NCBI GenBank assembly: GCA_020883125.1
Contig: JAHREW010000004.1
Span: 173,082-237,081 of the forward strand
DNA from: Microcoleus sp. CAWBG506
GTDB taxonomy: Bacteria > Cyanobacteriota > Cyanobacteriia > Cyanobacteriales > Microcoleaceae
Length of the DNA stretch: 64,000 nt
Direction of reading: 5' to 3'
The notes beneath the pieces are model-generated. The model was not told where the DNA came from, made no database searches, and saw only the letters and a program-made list of their open reading frames with translations. Position 1 is the first letter of the stretch. Each line of letters opens with the position of its first letter. The position numbers were made by a program, and so were the translations under genes. This document shows, piece by piece, positions 14,939 through 23,046 of this stretch.

Positions 14939-17659
14939 ATGAATATCAAAAAGCAGATTCAGAATCAAAAAGAATTCAAAAAACAGCAGGGAGCGGCTCG
15001 CGAGGGCATTAATATTGCCAAAGGTATAGACTCATCTATTCAAGAATGTTTAGATTTGAAAGTAGCGATCGACCGCTCGGCATTGGCGGTAAGAACAGAT
15101 GGGAAGGGAATTATCAATTACGTGAGCGATCGAGTTTGCTCGATTTCTAAATATCCACGAAGCGAACTAATCGGTTGTCACTTTGGTATCCTCCATTCGG
15201 AAGATCAATCTTCGGCATTAATGAGAAATTTGCGGTCAACGGTAACAAAAAGTGAAGTTTGGCAAGGGGAAATTAAAAATCAAACCAAAGATGGCACTGA
15301 TTATTGGGTACATGGAGTAATAGTTCCGTTCCTGGATTTTCAAGGAAAACCCGATCAGTATTTAGCGATCGGATTCGACATCACAAACCACAAAACCGAG
15401 GAAGCAGCATTAGCCCAACTCAACCGCGCCAAAGATGAATTTTTGGGAATCGCTTCCCACGAACTACGATCGCCCCTGAGCGCCATTTTGGGATGGGTGC
15501 AACTAGCGCGATCGCGGAAATTAAACGAAGCCACTACCAGTAGGGCTTTGGAAATCATCGAGCGCAACGCCAAGATACAAAACCAGCAAATAGACAATCT
15601 CCTAGATTTGTCGCGGCTGCTGCGAGGTCAAGTACGCCTGAACATGCTTCGAGTCCACCTCCCATCAGCGATCGAATCGGCGATCGAAATTCTCCGTCCA
15701 GCAGCAGATGCCAAAAACCTCCAAATAGAAAAATCTTTCGATCCGGCCATCCACTATATTTTGGGAGATGCAGAACGCTTGCAGCAAATAATCTGGAATT
15801 TGCTTTCCAACGCGATCAAATTTACCCCGAAATCGGTGGCGGGGGTAGTTCAAATCACAATGGAGTCTGTCCCGTCGGGGGTGCTGATTCAAGTCAGGGA
15901 TAGGGGTTGCGGGATCGATGGTAAATTGTTGCCCCACATTTTTGACTACTTCCGCCCCGGAGATAACTGGAATAGCAAGGAACAAAACCGTCTGGGTTTG
16001 GGGCTGTCGATTGTACGCCAGTTGGTGGAACTCCACGGAGGAAGTGTGTGGGCTTCGAGTCCTGGTATTGGTGAGGGGGCGACCTTTGGGGTGCAGCTAC
16101 CGATGGTCAATCACCAGAATGTACCAGACGATCGCCTTGGTGCGATCGGTCACAGGAAAAATAAAGACTCATCAGTTCCCCAAGCCTTGGCCGGAAAGCA
16201 AGTGCTGCTGGTGAAGGACAGCGCCGACAGCGGGGAATATTTGATTTCTGCCTTAGAAGCATGGGGAGCAAAGGTAACAGCGGTTCGTAGTGTCCCGGAA
16301 GTAATGGCAGAGTTAACAAAGTCATGGCCTGACCTGTTGGTGAGCGATTTGGCGATACCGGAAGCAGAGGGCTGGGATTTGATTGGTCGCGTCAGAGCCC
16401 TGGAAATTTCTGAGCGGAGGGAATTGCTGCCGGCGGTGGCGCTGACTCCTGGTGCGGCGGAAGATGATGCAGCATGGGCTCAGGAAGCAGGTTTTCAGAA
16501 ACATTTGTCCAAGCCCGTGGAGCTAAATCAGTTGGTGGGTGCGATCGTTCAACTGGCGGGACTCAATGGATTTGGGAATTCCCCGTGGCTGAGGGAAAAT
16601 GTGACAGCGATCGGCCAGGAATGCCTTCTGGCCGGAACTAATAGTTTGCAGTCGCCAAAAAACGCAGCCGAATGTGTCGATGACTGCCGAGAATTACCGC
16701 TGTTACTGGTAGTAGAAGACAACTATTTTTTGCTGGTATACTTGCAAACTTTACTCACTCCTCATTACCGAGTGGCTGTAGCGCGGGACGGAGTAGAAGG
16801 TTTAGAAACTGCCAAAATATTGCGACCAAATTTAATTATCAGCGACCAAATAATGCCCAGACAAGACGGGTTGCATTTACTGAAACAAATTCGGAATACA
16901 GCAGAATTGAACTCAACTCCGGTCATTTTTTTGACGGCGCGCACGGGGATGGAAGCTCGGATAGAAAGTTTGGATGCTGGTGCGGACGATTATATTTCTA
17001 AGCCTTTTGATGAGAGAGAATTGCTGGCGAGGGTGAGAAATTTGTTGCGATCGCACGCGGCGGAACAGCAGTTGGTAGCGCTCAACCGTCAGTTGCTGGA
17101 GCAAAAACAGCAGTTAGAAACGGTGAATCAAGCCTTGCAGTATTTGGCTACCTATGACAGTTTAACTCAGGTAAAAAATCGTCGGTGTTTTAATGAATAT
17201 CTCGATACTGAATGGCGACGTTTGGCGAGGGAAGAAGCTACGCTGTCTTTGATTATGTGCGATATCGATTATTTCAAGCTTTACAACGATACCTACGGCC
17301 ACCAAGCGGGGGATGAATGTTTGCTGCGAGTGGCTGCTGTGATTCAGCGTTCGGTGAAGCGTTCTGCTGATTTAGTGGCGCGTTATGGTGGCGAAGAATT
17401 TGTAGTAGTTTTGCCGAATACGGATATTCAAGGTGCTGCTTGCGTGGCTGAATTTATCCGCGAACAAGTGCGGGATTTGCAGATAGTTCACGCTAAGTCT
17501 GCTGTTAGCGAATATGTGACGCTGAGTTTGGGTGTCGCTTGCTGTATTCCGGCACCGATGTCGCAGTCTGGGACGCTGATTGCGATCGCCGATGAGGCAC
17601 TTTATCGAGCTAAAAAAGCTGGGCGCGATCGGGTATCAGTTGCCTCTTTTCCAGAATAG
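14939..17659 (+). CDS. Hybrid PAS-histidine kinase-REC-REC-GGDEF protein
   Basis: 906 residues. Order: PAS (about 40-150), HisKA with H174 (FLGIASHELRSPLSAILG), HATPase (about 275-390; NLLSNAIKFTP, RLGLGLSIVRQ), REC1 (about 420-535; D470 kept, but the acidic pair reads K427-D428), REC2 (about 588-705; E593, D594, phospho-acceptor D636, K688), short coiled coil, and GGDEF (about 738-900) with an intact RYGGEEF active site (817-821) and an I-site RSAD (808-811) five residues before it. It should autophosphorylate, relay to its own REC2 and make c-di-GMP with product inhibition. There is no membrane segment. REC1 is probably a pseudo-receiver. A kinase fused directly to a cyclase is uncommon; separate proteins are the norm. 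Confidence 0.9.
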   Translation: MNIKKQIQNQKEFKKQQGAAREGINIAKGIDSSIQECLDLKVAIDRSALAVRTDGKGIINYVSDRVCSISKYPRSELIGCHFGILHSEDQSSALMRNLRSTVTKSEVWQGEIKNQTKDGTDYWVHGVIVPFLDFQGKPDQYLAIGFDITNHKTEEAALAQLNRAKDEFLGIASHELRSPLSAILGWVQLARSRKLNEATTSRALEIIERNAKIQNQQIDNLLDLSRLLRGQVRLNMLRVHLPSAIESAIEILRPAADAKNLQIEKSFDPAIHYILGDAERLQQIIWNLLSNAIKFTPKSVAGVVQITMESVPSGVLIQVRDRGCGIDGKLLPHIFDYFRPGDNWNSKEQNRLGLGLSIVRQLVELHGGSVWASSPGIGEGATFGVQLPMVNHQNVPDDRLGAIGHRKNKDSSVPQALAGKQVLLVKDSADSGEYLISALEAWGAKVTAVRSVPEVMAELTKSWPDLLVSDLAIPEAEGWDLIGRVRALEISERRELLPAVALTPGAAEDDAAWAQEAGFQKHLSKPVELNQLVGAIVQLAGLNGFGNSPWLRENVTAIGQECLLAGTNSLQSPKNAAECVDDCRELPLLLVVEDNYFLLVYLQTLLTPHYRVAVARDGVEGLETAKILRPNLIISDQIMPRQDGLHLLKQIRNTAELNSTPVIFLTARTGMEARIESLDAGADDYISKPFDERELLARVRNLLRSHAAEQQLVALNRQLLEQKQQLETVNQALQYLATYDSLTQVKNRRCFNEYLDTEWRRLAREEATLSLIMCDIDYFKLYNDTYGHQAGDECLLRVAAVIQRSVKRSADLVARYGGEEFVVVLPNTDIQGAACVAEFIREQVRDLQIVHAKSAVSEYVTLSLGVACCIPAPMSQSGTLIAIADEALYRAKKAGRDRVSVASFPE

Positions 17660-17747
17660 TCTCTGGTTTTTTGTTGGTTGGGAAACCTGGGCGTAAAAAA
17701 GGTGTTTTTACCTATTGATTTTTGGTGTTTTTGGGTTTATATTTTAG

Positions 17748-17797
17748 ATAATGGGAGTGGTGACAAAAATAATTATTTTTGTCACCACTCCCATTAT
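17748..17797. repeat. Perfect 50-bp palindrome
   Basis: ATAATGGGAGTGGTGAC, then AAAAATAA, is followed at once by its exact reverse complement: 25-bp arms with no spacer (centre between 17772 and 17773). The G/C-rich part is at the outer end and there is no T tract after it, so it is not a classic intrinsic terminator, though it could block transcription from both sides. Confidence 0.85.
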
Positions 17798-18027
17798 TAG
17801 ATAATACCTAATTAACTAGGAATTGTCAACCTTTTAAGCTGAAAAAAAAGGGCGATTTTTTTTAATTCTTATCAAAAAAAAATCTTGAAATGATTTAAGT
17901 AGAAATAGAAACAAAAGAAGAGGCGATGGATAGTCAAAGCTAGAGTTGTGGCGAAGCAGAGCCAACTTGAGTGAAGGCGCAAACTAGCTGGCAACCACAT
18001 AATAAATTATCACGAATTTGTCCTCTA

Positions 18028-18058
18028 ATGTACGAAATGTAAGGAATGTACGGAATGT
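18028..18058 (+). promoter_or_regulatory. Four ATGT repeats at exact 9-bp spacing
   Basis: ATGT begins at 18028, 18037, 18046 and 18055, with units such as ATGTACGAA and ATGTACGGA. GTACGAAATGT also occurs in the STAND2 promoter at 21373-21383. A TATACT -10-like box for the protease-TPR gene is at 18122-18127. Confidence 0.45.
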
Positions 18059-18167
18059 CAGAAAAAGGGCGATCGCCTGAAAAATTCGAGTAGATTGATT
18101 TTTCCGACAAGGGATTTTCGCCTATACTATTCAGAGTATAAAAACTATCACTCTTCAGCAATTATCT

Positions 18168-19682
18168 ATGAATAGGAGTTATTCGCGGTTAGATTCCCTC
18201 GCCAGCATCCTAGCAGGAACAGTAACGGTAGCAGGAATAGTCATGTTTGCGCCTGCACCGATTTTCGCGATGTCTTCGCCAGAAATTGCCAAATTAGCTC
18301 AATCTGTCACCGTTCAAATCAATGGTAAATCTCCAAATTTCGTGAGTAGCGGAACAGGATTTCTTATTGCTAAACAAGGCACAACTTACACTGTACTGAC
18401 AGCTAATCACGTTGTTGTAGATCCTAAATTTACTTATACAATTCGCACATCTACAGGAAAAGACTATCAAGTAACCAGAAGTGTACTATTGCAGAAAGGC
18501 CAGAATGCTCCAGATTTAGCAGTCGTAACATTTAACAGTGCAGAATCTTATCCTGTTGTCACTTTAGGCGATTCCGAACAAGCGGCAGTTGGTACACCAA
18601 TTTTTGTGTTTGGATATCCAGGTATTCCGGCTAGCAGAAAAGATCAAACTGAACGTAACTTTGAGTTTTCACCAGGCTTTGTTACCAGCCGTCTCCCGAA
18701 TCATTCAGACGGTTATACTTTGCGCTACAATTCTGTCACGAAAGGGGGAATGAGTGGAGGGCCGGTATTTGATGGAGAAGGGCGTGTAGTTGGAGTTCAT
18801 GGAGAGGGCGATCGCGATTACGATCCTGTCACAGATAGCGACAGAAAAGTCCGCACGGGTTTAGCAATTACTAAAACAGGGTTTAATTCAGCGATTCCTA
18901 TTAACACTTTTATAGCTAAATTATCAGAAGCTGGTTTAAATCGATCGGCACTTTTGATAAATACCTCCCCAACAGCTAATGTACCTCTGAAATTGAATAA
19001 TCCCCAAGATGCTAAAACTTATTATGTTCGGGGTTTAACTCGGTTTGATAAGGGAGATGCGTCAGGGGCTGTTGCCGATTTTAGCAAGGCGATTCAAACT
19101 CAATCGGATTATGTAGAAGCTTATTTTTATCGGGGACTGGCGTATTTTGATTTGAGGGAAATTCCCAGAAGTATTGCTGATTATAGCAAGGCGATCGCCC
19201 TAAATGGCAGTTATCTCGATGCGTACTACAATCGGGGGCTGGTTTTGTCGGCGATGGGGGACAAACCGGGGGCGATCGCAGATTATACTCAAGTCATCCG
19301 TCAGGATCGCAACTTTGCAGCGGCTTACAACAACCGAGGCGTAGCGCTTTCAGACTTGGGCGATCAAAAAGGGGCGATCGACGATTTCAATCAAGCGCTG
19401 CAAATCAATCCAGGTCGCGCTAACACTTATTTTAACCGAGGATTAGCGCTATTTCGCATCAATAACGATCGCTCTGCCTTAGCTGATTACACCCAAGCAA
19501 TTCAACTCAATCCCAGCTATGCTAAGGCTTATGCTAATCGAGGGATTACGTTGGTGAGAATGGGAGATAGGCCAGGGGCGATCGCAGATTTGCAGCAAGC
19601 CGCCCGTTTATTTAGAGTTCAAGGAATGAATGCAGATGCTCAAAAAGCATTAGATTTGATTAGTCAATTGCAAAGACAATAA
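18168..19682 (+). CDS. Secreted trypsin-like serine protease with six TPR repeats
   Basis: 504 residues. A hydrophobic N-terminal segment (about residues 11-34, ending PAPIFAM) suggests export. The protease domain keeps the triad: H81 (LTANHVVV), D116 (NAPDLAVV), S196 (KGGMSGGPV). From about residue 285 six consecutive TPR units follow (AYFYRGLAYFDL, AYYNRGLVLSAM, AYNNRGVALSDL and so on), which would bind a protein partner. This protease-TPR build is frequent in filamentous cyanobacteria and is thought to act in the periplasm. Upstream ATGT repeats may control it. No operon partner: the next genes run the other way. Confidence 0.88.
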   Translation: MNRSYSRLDSLASILAGTVTVAGIVMFAPAPIFAMSSPEIAKLAQSVTVQINGKSPNFVSSGTGFLIAKQGTTYTVLTANHVVVDPKFTYTIRTSTGKDYQVTRSVLLQKGQNAPDLAVVTFNSAESYPVVTLGDSEQAAVGTPIFVFGYPGIPASRKDQTERNFEFSPGFVTSRLPNHSDGYTLRYNSVTKGGMSGGPVFDGEGRVVGVHGEGDRDYDPVTDSDRKVRTGLAITKTGFNSAIPINTFIAKLSEAGLNRSALLINTSPTANVPLKLNNPQDAKTYYVRGLTRFDKGDASGAVADFSKAIQTQSDYVEAYFYRGLAYFDLREIPRSIADYSKAIALNGSYLDAYYNRGLVLSAMGDKPGAIADYTQVIRQDRNFAAAYNNRGVALSDLGDQKGAIDDFNQALQINPGRANTYFNRGLALFRINNDRSALADYTQAIQLNPSYAKAYANRGITLVRMGDRPGAIADLQQAARLFRVQGMNADAQKALDLISQLQRQ

Positions 19683-19721
19683 ACTGTATGATATCATCGA
19701 CTATAATATCGCCGTTAATCC

Positions 19722-19938
19722 TGTAGGGGCGGGTTTCACCAACAATATTTGACACAAACAAACAGGTGAAATAAACCCGCCCCAATCCCACGAATAGGGT
19801 TGGGGCGGGTTTCACCAACAATATTGGAAACAAACAAACAGGTGAAATAAACCCGCCCCAATCCCACGAATAGGGCTGGGGCGGGTTTTCGAGATTGTTT
19901 GTTTCGGGCGATGATTATTCGTAAAACCCGCCCCTACA
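19722..19938. repeat. Three tandem 76-bp hairpin units bounded by TGTAGGGGC/GCCCCTACA
   Basis: GGGGCGGG starts at 19726, 19802 and 19878, exact 76-base steps. In units 1 and 2 GGGCGGGTTTCACC pairs with GGTGAAATAAACCCGCCC. Unit 3 instead has the inner sequence of the 2682/2794 elements in reverse orientation. The whole array has outer inverted ends TGTAGGGGC (19722-19730) and GCCCCTACA (19930-19938). Confidence 0.85.
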
Positions 19939-19976
19939 TAATGTCGTAATATAGATCGTCGCGATGCTGATTTCCC

Positions 19977-20756
19977 CTAAAACCTCACAGTCACCAAAAT
20001 CACCCGCCGAGGCTGATTTTCAGCTTCAATAGTAAACTCAACACGCCCAAAACCTTTCGGCCCCGGTTCAACTAAATCATAGCGAGATGTCACCGTCCCC
20101 GCCGCTGTGTCATATTGAGCAAAAACAGCACCAGGATTTCTCCCAGCAGACGCATCGCTATCACCTCCCCAGGAAATGAAATCATCCACTCGCGATCGAG
20201 TTGGTAATAGAGAAGCTGCGATTTCTGGCGGTGTTAATCTTTGATCGGCTAAGACTCTTTGGGCGTTATCAATCGCGCACATTGTCGGCCCAGAAATTTT
20301 GGCATCGCTATATTGATCTTCCCACTTTTGTACGAAGCCAAAACCGACATTCGGGCCGACTTTATCCTGTCTTTGCCGCCCCCACAGCCGACTGGTATCG
20401 GATGCAAAATTAGAACCGCTGCCAGTTACGGCTAATTCGGTTCTTTTGCTGGTAAAATTGCGATTGACAAATTCTTTATCTGCCGTGCGAATGGCGTTAG
20501 CGGCGGCTGATTCTATTTTACTGCTAACATTACTATTTCCTTGTAAGATTGGTGAGAGAACGCCGGGGATGGGCTGTGCTCCACAATATTTTTGAATACC
20601 GCTGAAAACGCGATCGGCTGATAAGGCACTAATCGGAAATTCTAGGGAATAAGCCTCGGCGGGTTTGGGGAAGAAAATGCCCGATGTTGCGGAAGCAGCA
20701 AAAGAAGCTCCACCCCAGATAATGATACGATTAAATTGACGGCGGCTGATACTCAT
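19977..20756 (-). CDS. Tat-exported protein of unknown function
   Basis: 259 residues. The N-terminus has a twin-arginine signal (SRRQF at residues 4-8, then the hydrophobic IIIWGGASFAASATSGI and an AEA cleavage-like site near residue 34). The mature part contains SNVSSKIESAAANAIRTADK and a C-terminal RFTIEAENQPRRVI-like strand region; no catalytic motif is recognised. Tat export implies folding, possibly cofactor loading, before transport. It lies three bases after a second secreted protein, so they form an operon and may interact outside the plasma membrane. Confidence 0.8.
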   Translation of the reverse strand: MSISRRQFNRIIIWGGASFAASATSGIFFPKPAEAYSLEFPISALSADRVFSGIQKYCGAQPIPGVLSPILQGNSNVSSKIESAAANAIRTADKEFVNRNFTSKRTELAVTGSGSNFASDTSRLWGRQRQDKVGPNVGFGFVQKWEDQYSDAKISGPTMCAIDNAQRVLADQRLTPPEIAASLLPTRSRVDDFISWGGDSDASAGRNPGAVFAQYDTAAGTVTSRYDLVEPGPKGFGRVEFTIEAENQPRRVILVTVRF

Positions 20757-20759
20757 AAT

Positions 20760-21272
20760 TTATCGACCTCCAGGAGAGGATGCCCCCGGCTCAATCTGAG
20801 CTTTCATAAACCAGTAAGTATCTCCTCTGCTATTGCAATTTGTGGCCCTAGCACAAAATACTTCTATTGCTAAACTTTTGCCATTACTAATATTTACTAG
20901 CATTGTATGTACTTTACCTTTATCACCAGTCCGAGAAGCTACTTGATTTCCGTCTACATAAACATCTATTCGTGCTGGTGGGGCTGGCGAGGTGTCTGTA
21001 ATCGCAAACTCGAATCGGAGAGTAGCGGGGCCGCCAGGAAGCCTACAAGTAAAAGTGGTACTCGGATCAATATATATAACAGTGGTGTAAATTTGTCTGC
21101 CTACAGAAATATCTCGTTGGTCAGGACCCCAGCTACCCGATCGCTTAACACATTGCAAGTCAGTCAAAGGAATAGGGCGCTGGGCCTGGGCCACCTGTGC
21201 ACCAACAGTCGCTAGAGTAAAAGATAACACCCCAGCCGCGAACAAACCACTGAGCCACCGAACTCGCTTCAT
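20760..21272 (-). CDS. Secreted beta-sandwich protein, NPCBM-like
   Basis: 170 residues from the ATG at 21272 (an earlier ATG at 21287 is possible). A Sec signal peptide (MKRVRWLSGLFAAGVLSFTL, ending AQA) precedes a domain with four cysteines and the pattern FTCRLPGGPATLRFEFAI ... IDVYVDGNQVASRTG, reminiscent of galactose-binding NPCBM modules that bind carbohydrate. The match is by pattern only. It is translated just ahead of the Tat protein at 19977-20756. Confidence 0.7.
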   Translation of the reverse strand: MKRVRWLSGLFAAGVLSFTLATVGAQVAQAQRPIPLTDLQCVKRSGSWGPDQRDISVGRQIYTTVIYIDPSTTFTCRLPGGPATLRFEFAITDTSPAPPARIDVYVDGNQVASRTGDKGKVHTMLVNISNGKSLAIEVFCARATNCNSRGDTYWFMKAQIEPGASSPGGR

Positions 21273-21370
21273 AAAATATCTTGCCAAAACTTTAATAAAC
21301 TACTATAAAGGATGAGCTGTGTAGGAAAAGTCCTGACTTTAGATCGATCGCAAAATCTAAATTGTCTCAT

Positions 21371-21393
21371 TTGTACGAAATGTCACGTATAAT
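21371..21393 (+). promoter_or_regulatory. Promoter of STAND2 with TTGT/ATGT repeats and TATAAT
   Basis: TTGTACGAAATGTCACG is followed by TATAAT (21388-21393). ATGT (21380-21383) is 4 bases from TATAAT, as in the paralogue promoter at 4282-4335. The start codon is 32 bases downstream. Confidence 0.55.
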
Positions 21394-21425
21394 AAATCGT
21401 GTAAACTCCAGCGTCTCCTTTATGT

Positions 21426-22949
21426 ATGGATATTGCCGCAGCTTTAAAACTGGCAGATGACCTAGTTTTTGTCCAAACGGGAAAGCGCTTAGATTATGTG
21501 CAACAAGCTATCCTGCGGGGAACTCTCAAAAAACGCACCTACACGCAAATTGCTAAGGAAGTTTACTCAAGTTCAAGTCATGTCAGAAATGTCGGTTCGG
21601 AACTCTGGAAAATACTTTCTGAAGGATTAGGCGAAAATATTACTAAAGCTAGTTTGAAACCAATATTAGAAAAGGGTACATTTTATAATTATCAATCAGC
21701 TATTGTTGAAAATATAACAGGTGAGACTGTAACAGTTAATAATAAGCTTAATATTTGTTATAAAAAAGCCCATGAATCTAGGGAATCGCCCAAAACACCC
21801 CAAAACCCGCAACCAACAGCCAAACAGCCCCGCATCGACTTAGGCGACGCACCGGAAATCCTGACATTTTACGATCGCACTTCCCAACTCACCACCCTCG
21901 AAAACTGGATTTTAGCAAGTCGCACCCGTCTGATCGCGATCCTCGGATTGGCTGGAAGCGGCAAAAGTGCGATCGCCCTCCAACTCATCCCACAAATTCA
22001 ACACCAATTCGATTGCATCATCTGGCGAAGTCTCCGCAACTCTCCACCGCTGAGTGCACTCCAAACCGACTTAATCAAATTCTGTAGGGGCGGTGCCCCC
22101 GTGCCCGCCCTCCCCGTGCCCGCCCTCCCCGTGCCCGCCCTCCCCGTGCCCGCCCTCCCCGTGCCCGCCCTCCCCGTGCCCGCCCTCCCCGTGCCCGCCC
22201 TCCCCGTGCCCGCCCTCCCCGTGCCCGCCCCAGAGGAAGAAGGGGCAACCACGGGGGGATTGCCCCTACAATATTTACGATCGCACCGCTGTCTGATCGT
22301 CCTCGATGATGTCCAAACAATCTTCAGCAGCCAACAACTAGCAGGAAACTACAAACCAGGCTATGAAAATTATGGCACTTTCTTCAAACAAATAGCAGAA
22401 TCATGCCACAACAGTTGCATGATTTTGCTGAGTTGGGAAAAACCCAGAGAAATTGCAGCATTAGAAAGCCAGCAGAAAAGTTGTCAAACATTGCAACTCA
22501 ATGGTTTAGGAGAATCAGCACGAGAACTCTTCACAGAAAAAGGCTTTGCAGAATCAGAAAAATGGTCAGAATTAATCGAGCTTTACCGAGGAAATCCCTT
22601 CTGGTTGAATACAGCAGCCGCTGCAATTCAAGACTTATTTAACGGCAAGATTTCTGATTTCTTATCCTATGATAGCTTAGTTTTAGGAGACTTAGAATAC
22701 TTATTAGACAAACATTTTCAGCGCTTGTCAGACACTGAAAAACAAGTCATGTCCTGGTTGGCAAATCAAAACAAAGCAGTCGAAATCTCCAAAAAGCCAG
22801 CCCTGCTCGAATTATCGCCGTCAGAATTTCTAAAAGCCGTCGAATCCTTGAGACGGAGGTTGTTAATCGAAAAAGTCCAAAAGGGCGATCGCACCCTCTT
22901 CCAACTGCAACCAGCCATCGCAGAATACATAAAAGAGCGCATCAAATAA
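21426..22949 (+). CDS. STAND/NB-ARC ATPase with vMAP-type HTH and an in-frame Val-Pro-Ala-Leu-Pro expansion
   Basis: 507 residues, paralogue of 2892-4253. HTH domain 1-72 (VGSELWKILSEGLGENIT), linker with Pro/Gln (115-137), NTPase with Walker A GLAGSGKS (174-181), Walker B LIVLDD, a GNPFWL element, and winged helix to the end. Between Walker A and Walker B, residues 226-265 are eight perfect VPALP pentapeptides plus VPAP, followed by a Glu/Gly segment. The other paralogue has about 20 ordinary residues at this place, so the loop is an insertion. Despite it, every NB-ARC motif remains in frame. Like its paralogue it lacks C-terminal sensor repeats. A SMI1/KNR4 gene follows on the same strand. 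Confidence 0.85.
   Translation: MDIAAALKLADDLVFVQTGKRLDYVQQAILRGTLKKRTYTQIAKEVYSSSSHVRNVGSELWKILSEGLGENITKASLKPILEKGTFYNYQSAIVENITGETVTVNNKLNICYKKAHESRESPKTPQNPQPTAKQPRIDLGDAPEILTFYDRTSQLTTLENWILASRTRLIAILGLAGSGKSAIALQLIPQIQHQFDCIIWRSLRNSPPLSALQTDLIKFCRGGAPVPALPVPALPVPALPVPALPVPALPVPALPVPALPVPALPVPAPEEEGATTGGLPLQYLRSHRCLIVLDDVQTIFSSQQLAGNYKPGYENYGTFFKQIAESCHNSCMILLSWEKPREIAALESQQKSCQTLQLNGLGESARELFTEKGFAESEKWSELIELYRGNPFWLNTAAAAIQDLFNGKISDFLSYDSLVLGDLEYLLDKHFQRLSDTEKQVMSWLANQNKAVEISKKPALLELSPSEFLKAVESLRRRLLIEKVQKGDRTLFQLQPAIAEYIKERIK
22083..22270. repeat. Repeat element inserted in the STAND2 gene, with 15-bp tandem core
   Basis: Outer ends TGTAGGGGC (22083-22091) and GCCCCTACA (22262-22270) are inverted repeats, the same ends as the intergenic array at 19722-19938. 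Inside, GTGCCCGCCCTCCCC is repeated eight times from 22101 with a ninth partial copy at 22221. Confidence 0.85.
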
Positions 22950-23046
22950 CCGCCCTTAGTTGAGAATTTGGGAGTTTTCACCGCAACCTGGTTTTGGGGA
23001 TTTTGCTATAATTTGTATCATGTAACTTAAATGCCGATGAGCTTAT

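Larger units (their letters stand above)
17660..18167. other. Intergenic region with long palindrome and ATGT repeats
   Basis: About 500 bases. It holds the 50-bp perfect palindrome at 17748-17797, a T/A-rich stretch (about 17845-17885) and the promoter area of the protease-TPR gene. A minus-strand frame here is judged spurious. Confidence 0.6.

Noticed and set aside
17940..18161. 73-codon minus-strand frame upstream of the protease-TPR gene
   Set aside because: Its Ile-Pro-Tyr repeats are a by-product of the 9-bp ATGT array; it covers the promoter of the opposite gene.
21998..22320. Three long frames rich in Gly-Arg-Ala or Cys-Pro-Ser over the 15-bp repeat
   Set aside because: Shadows of the tandem repeat; the STAND frame is the only one continued by NB-ARC motifs on both sides.
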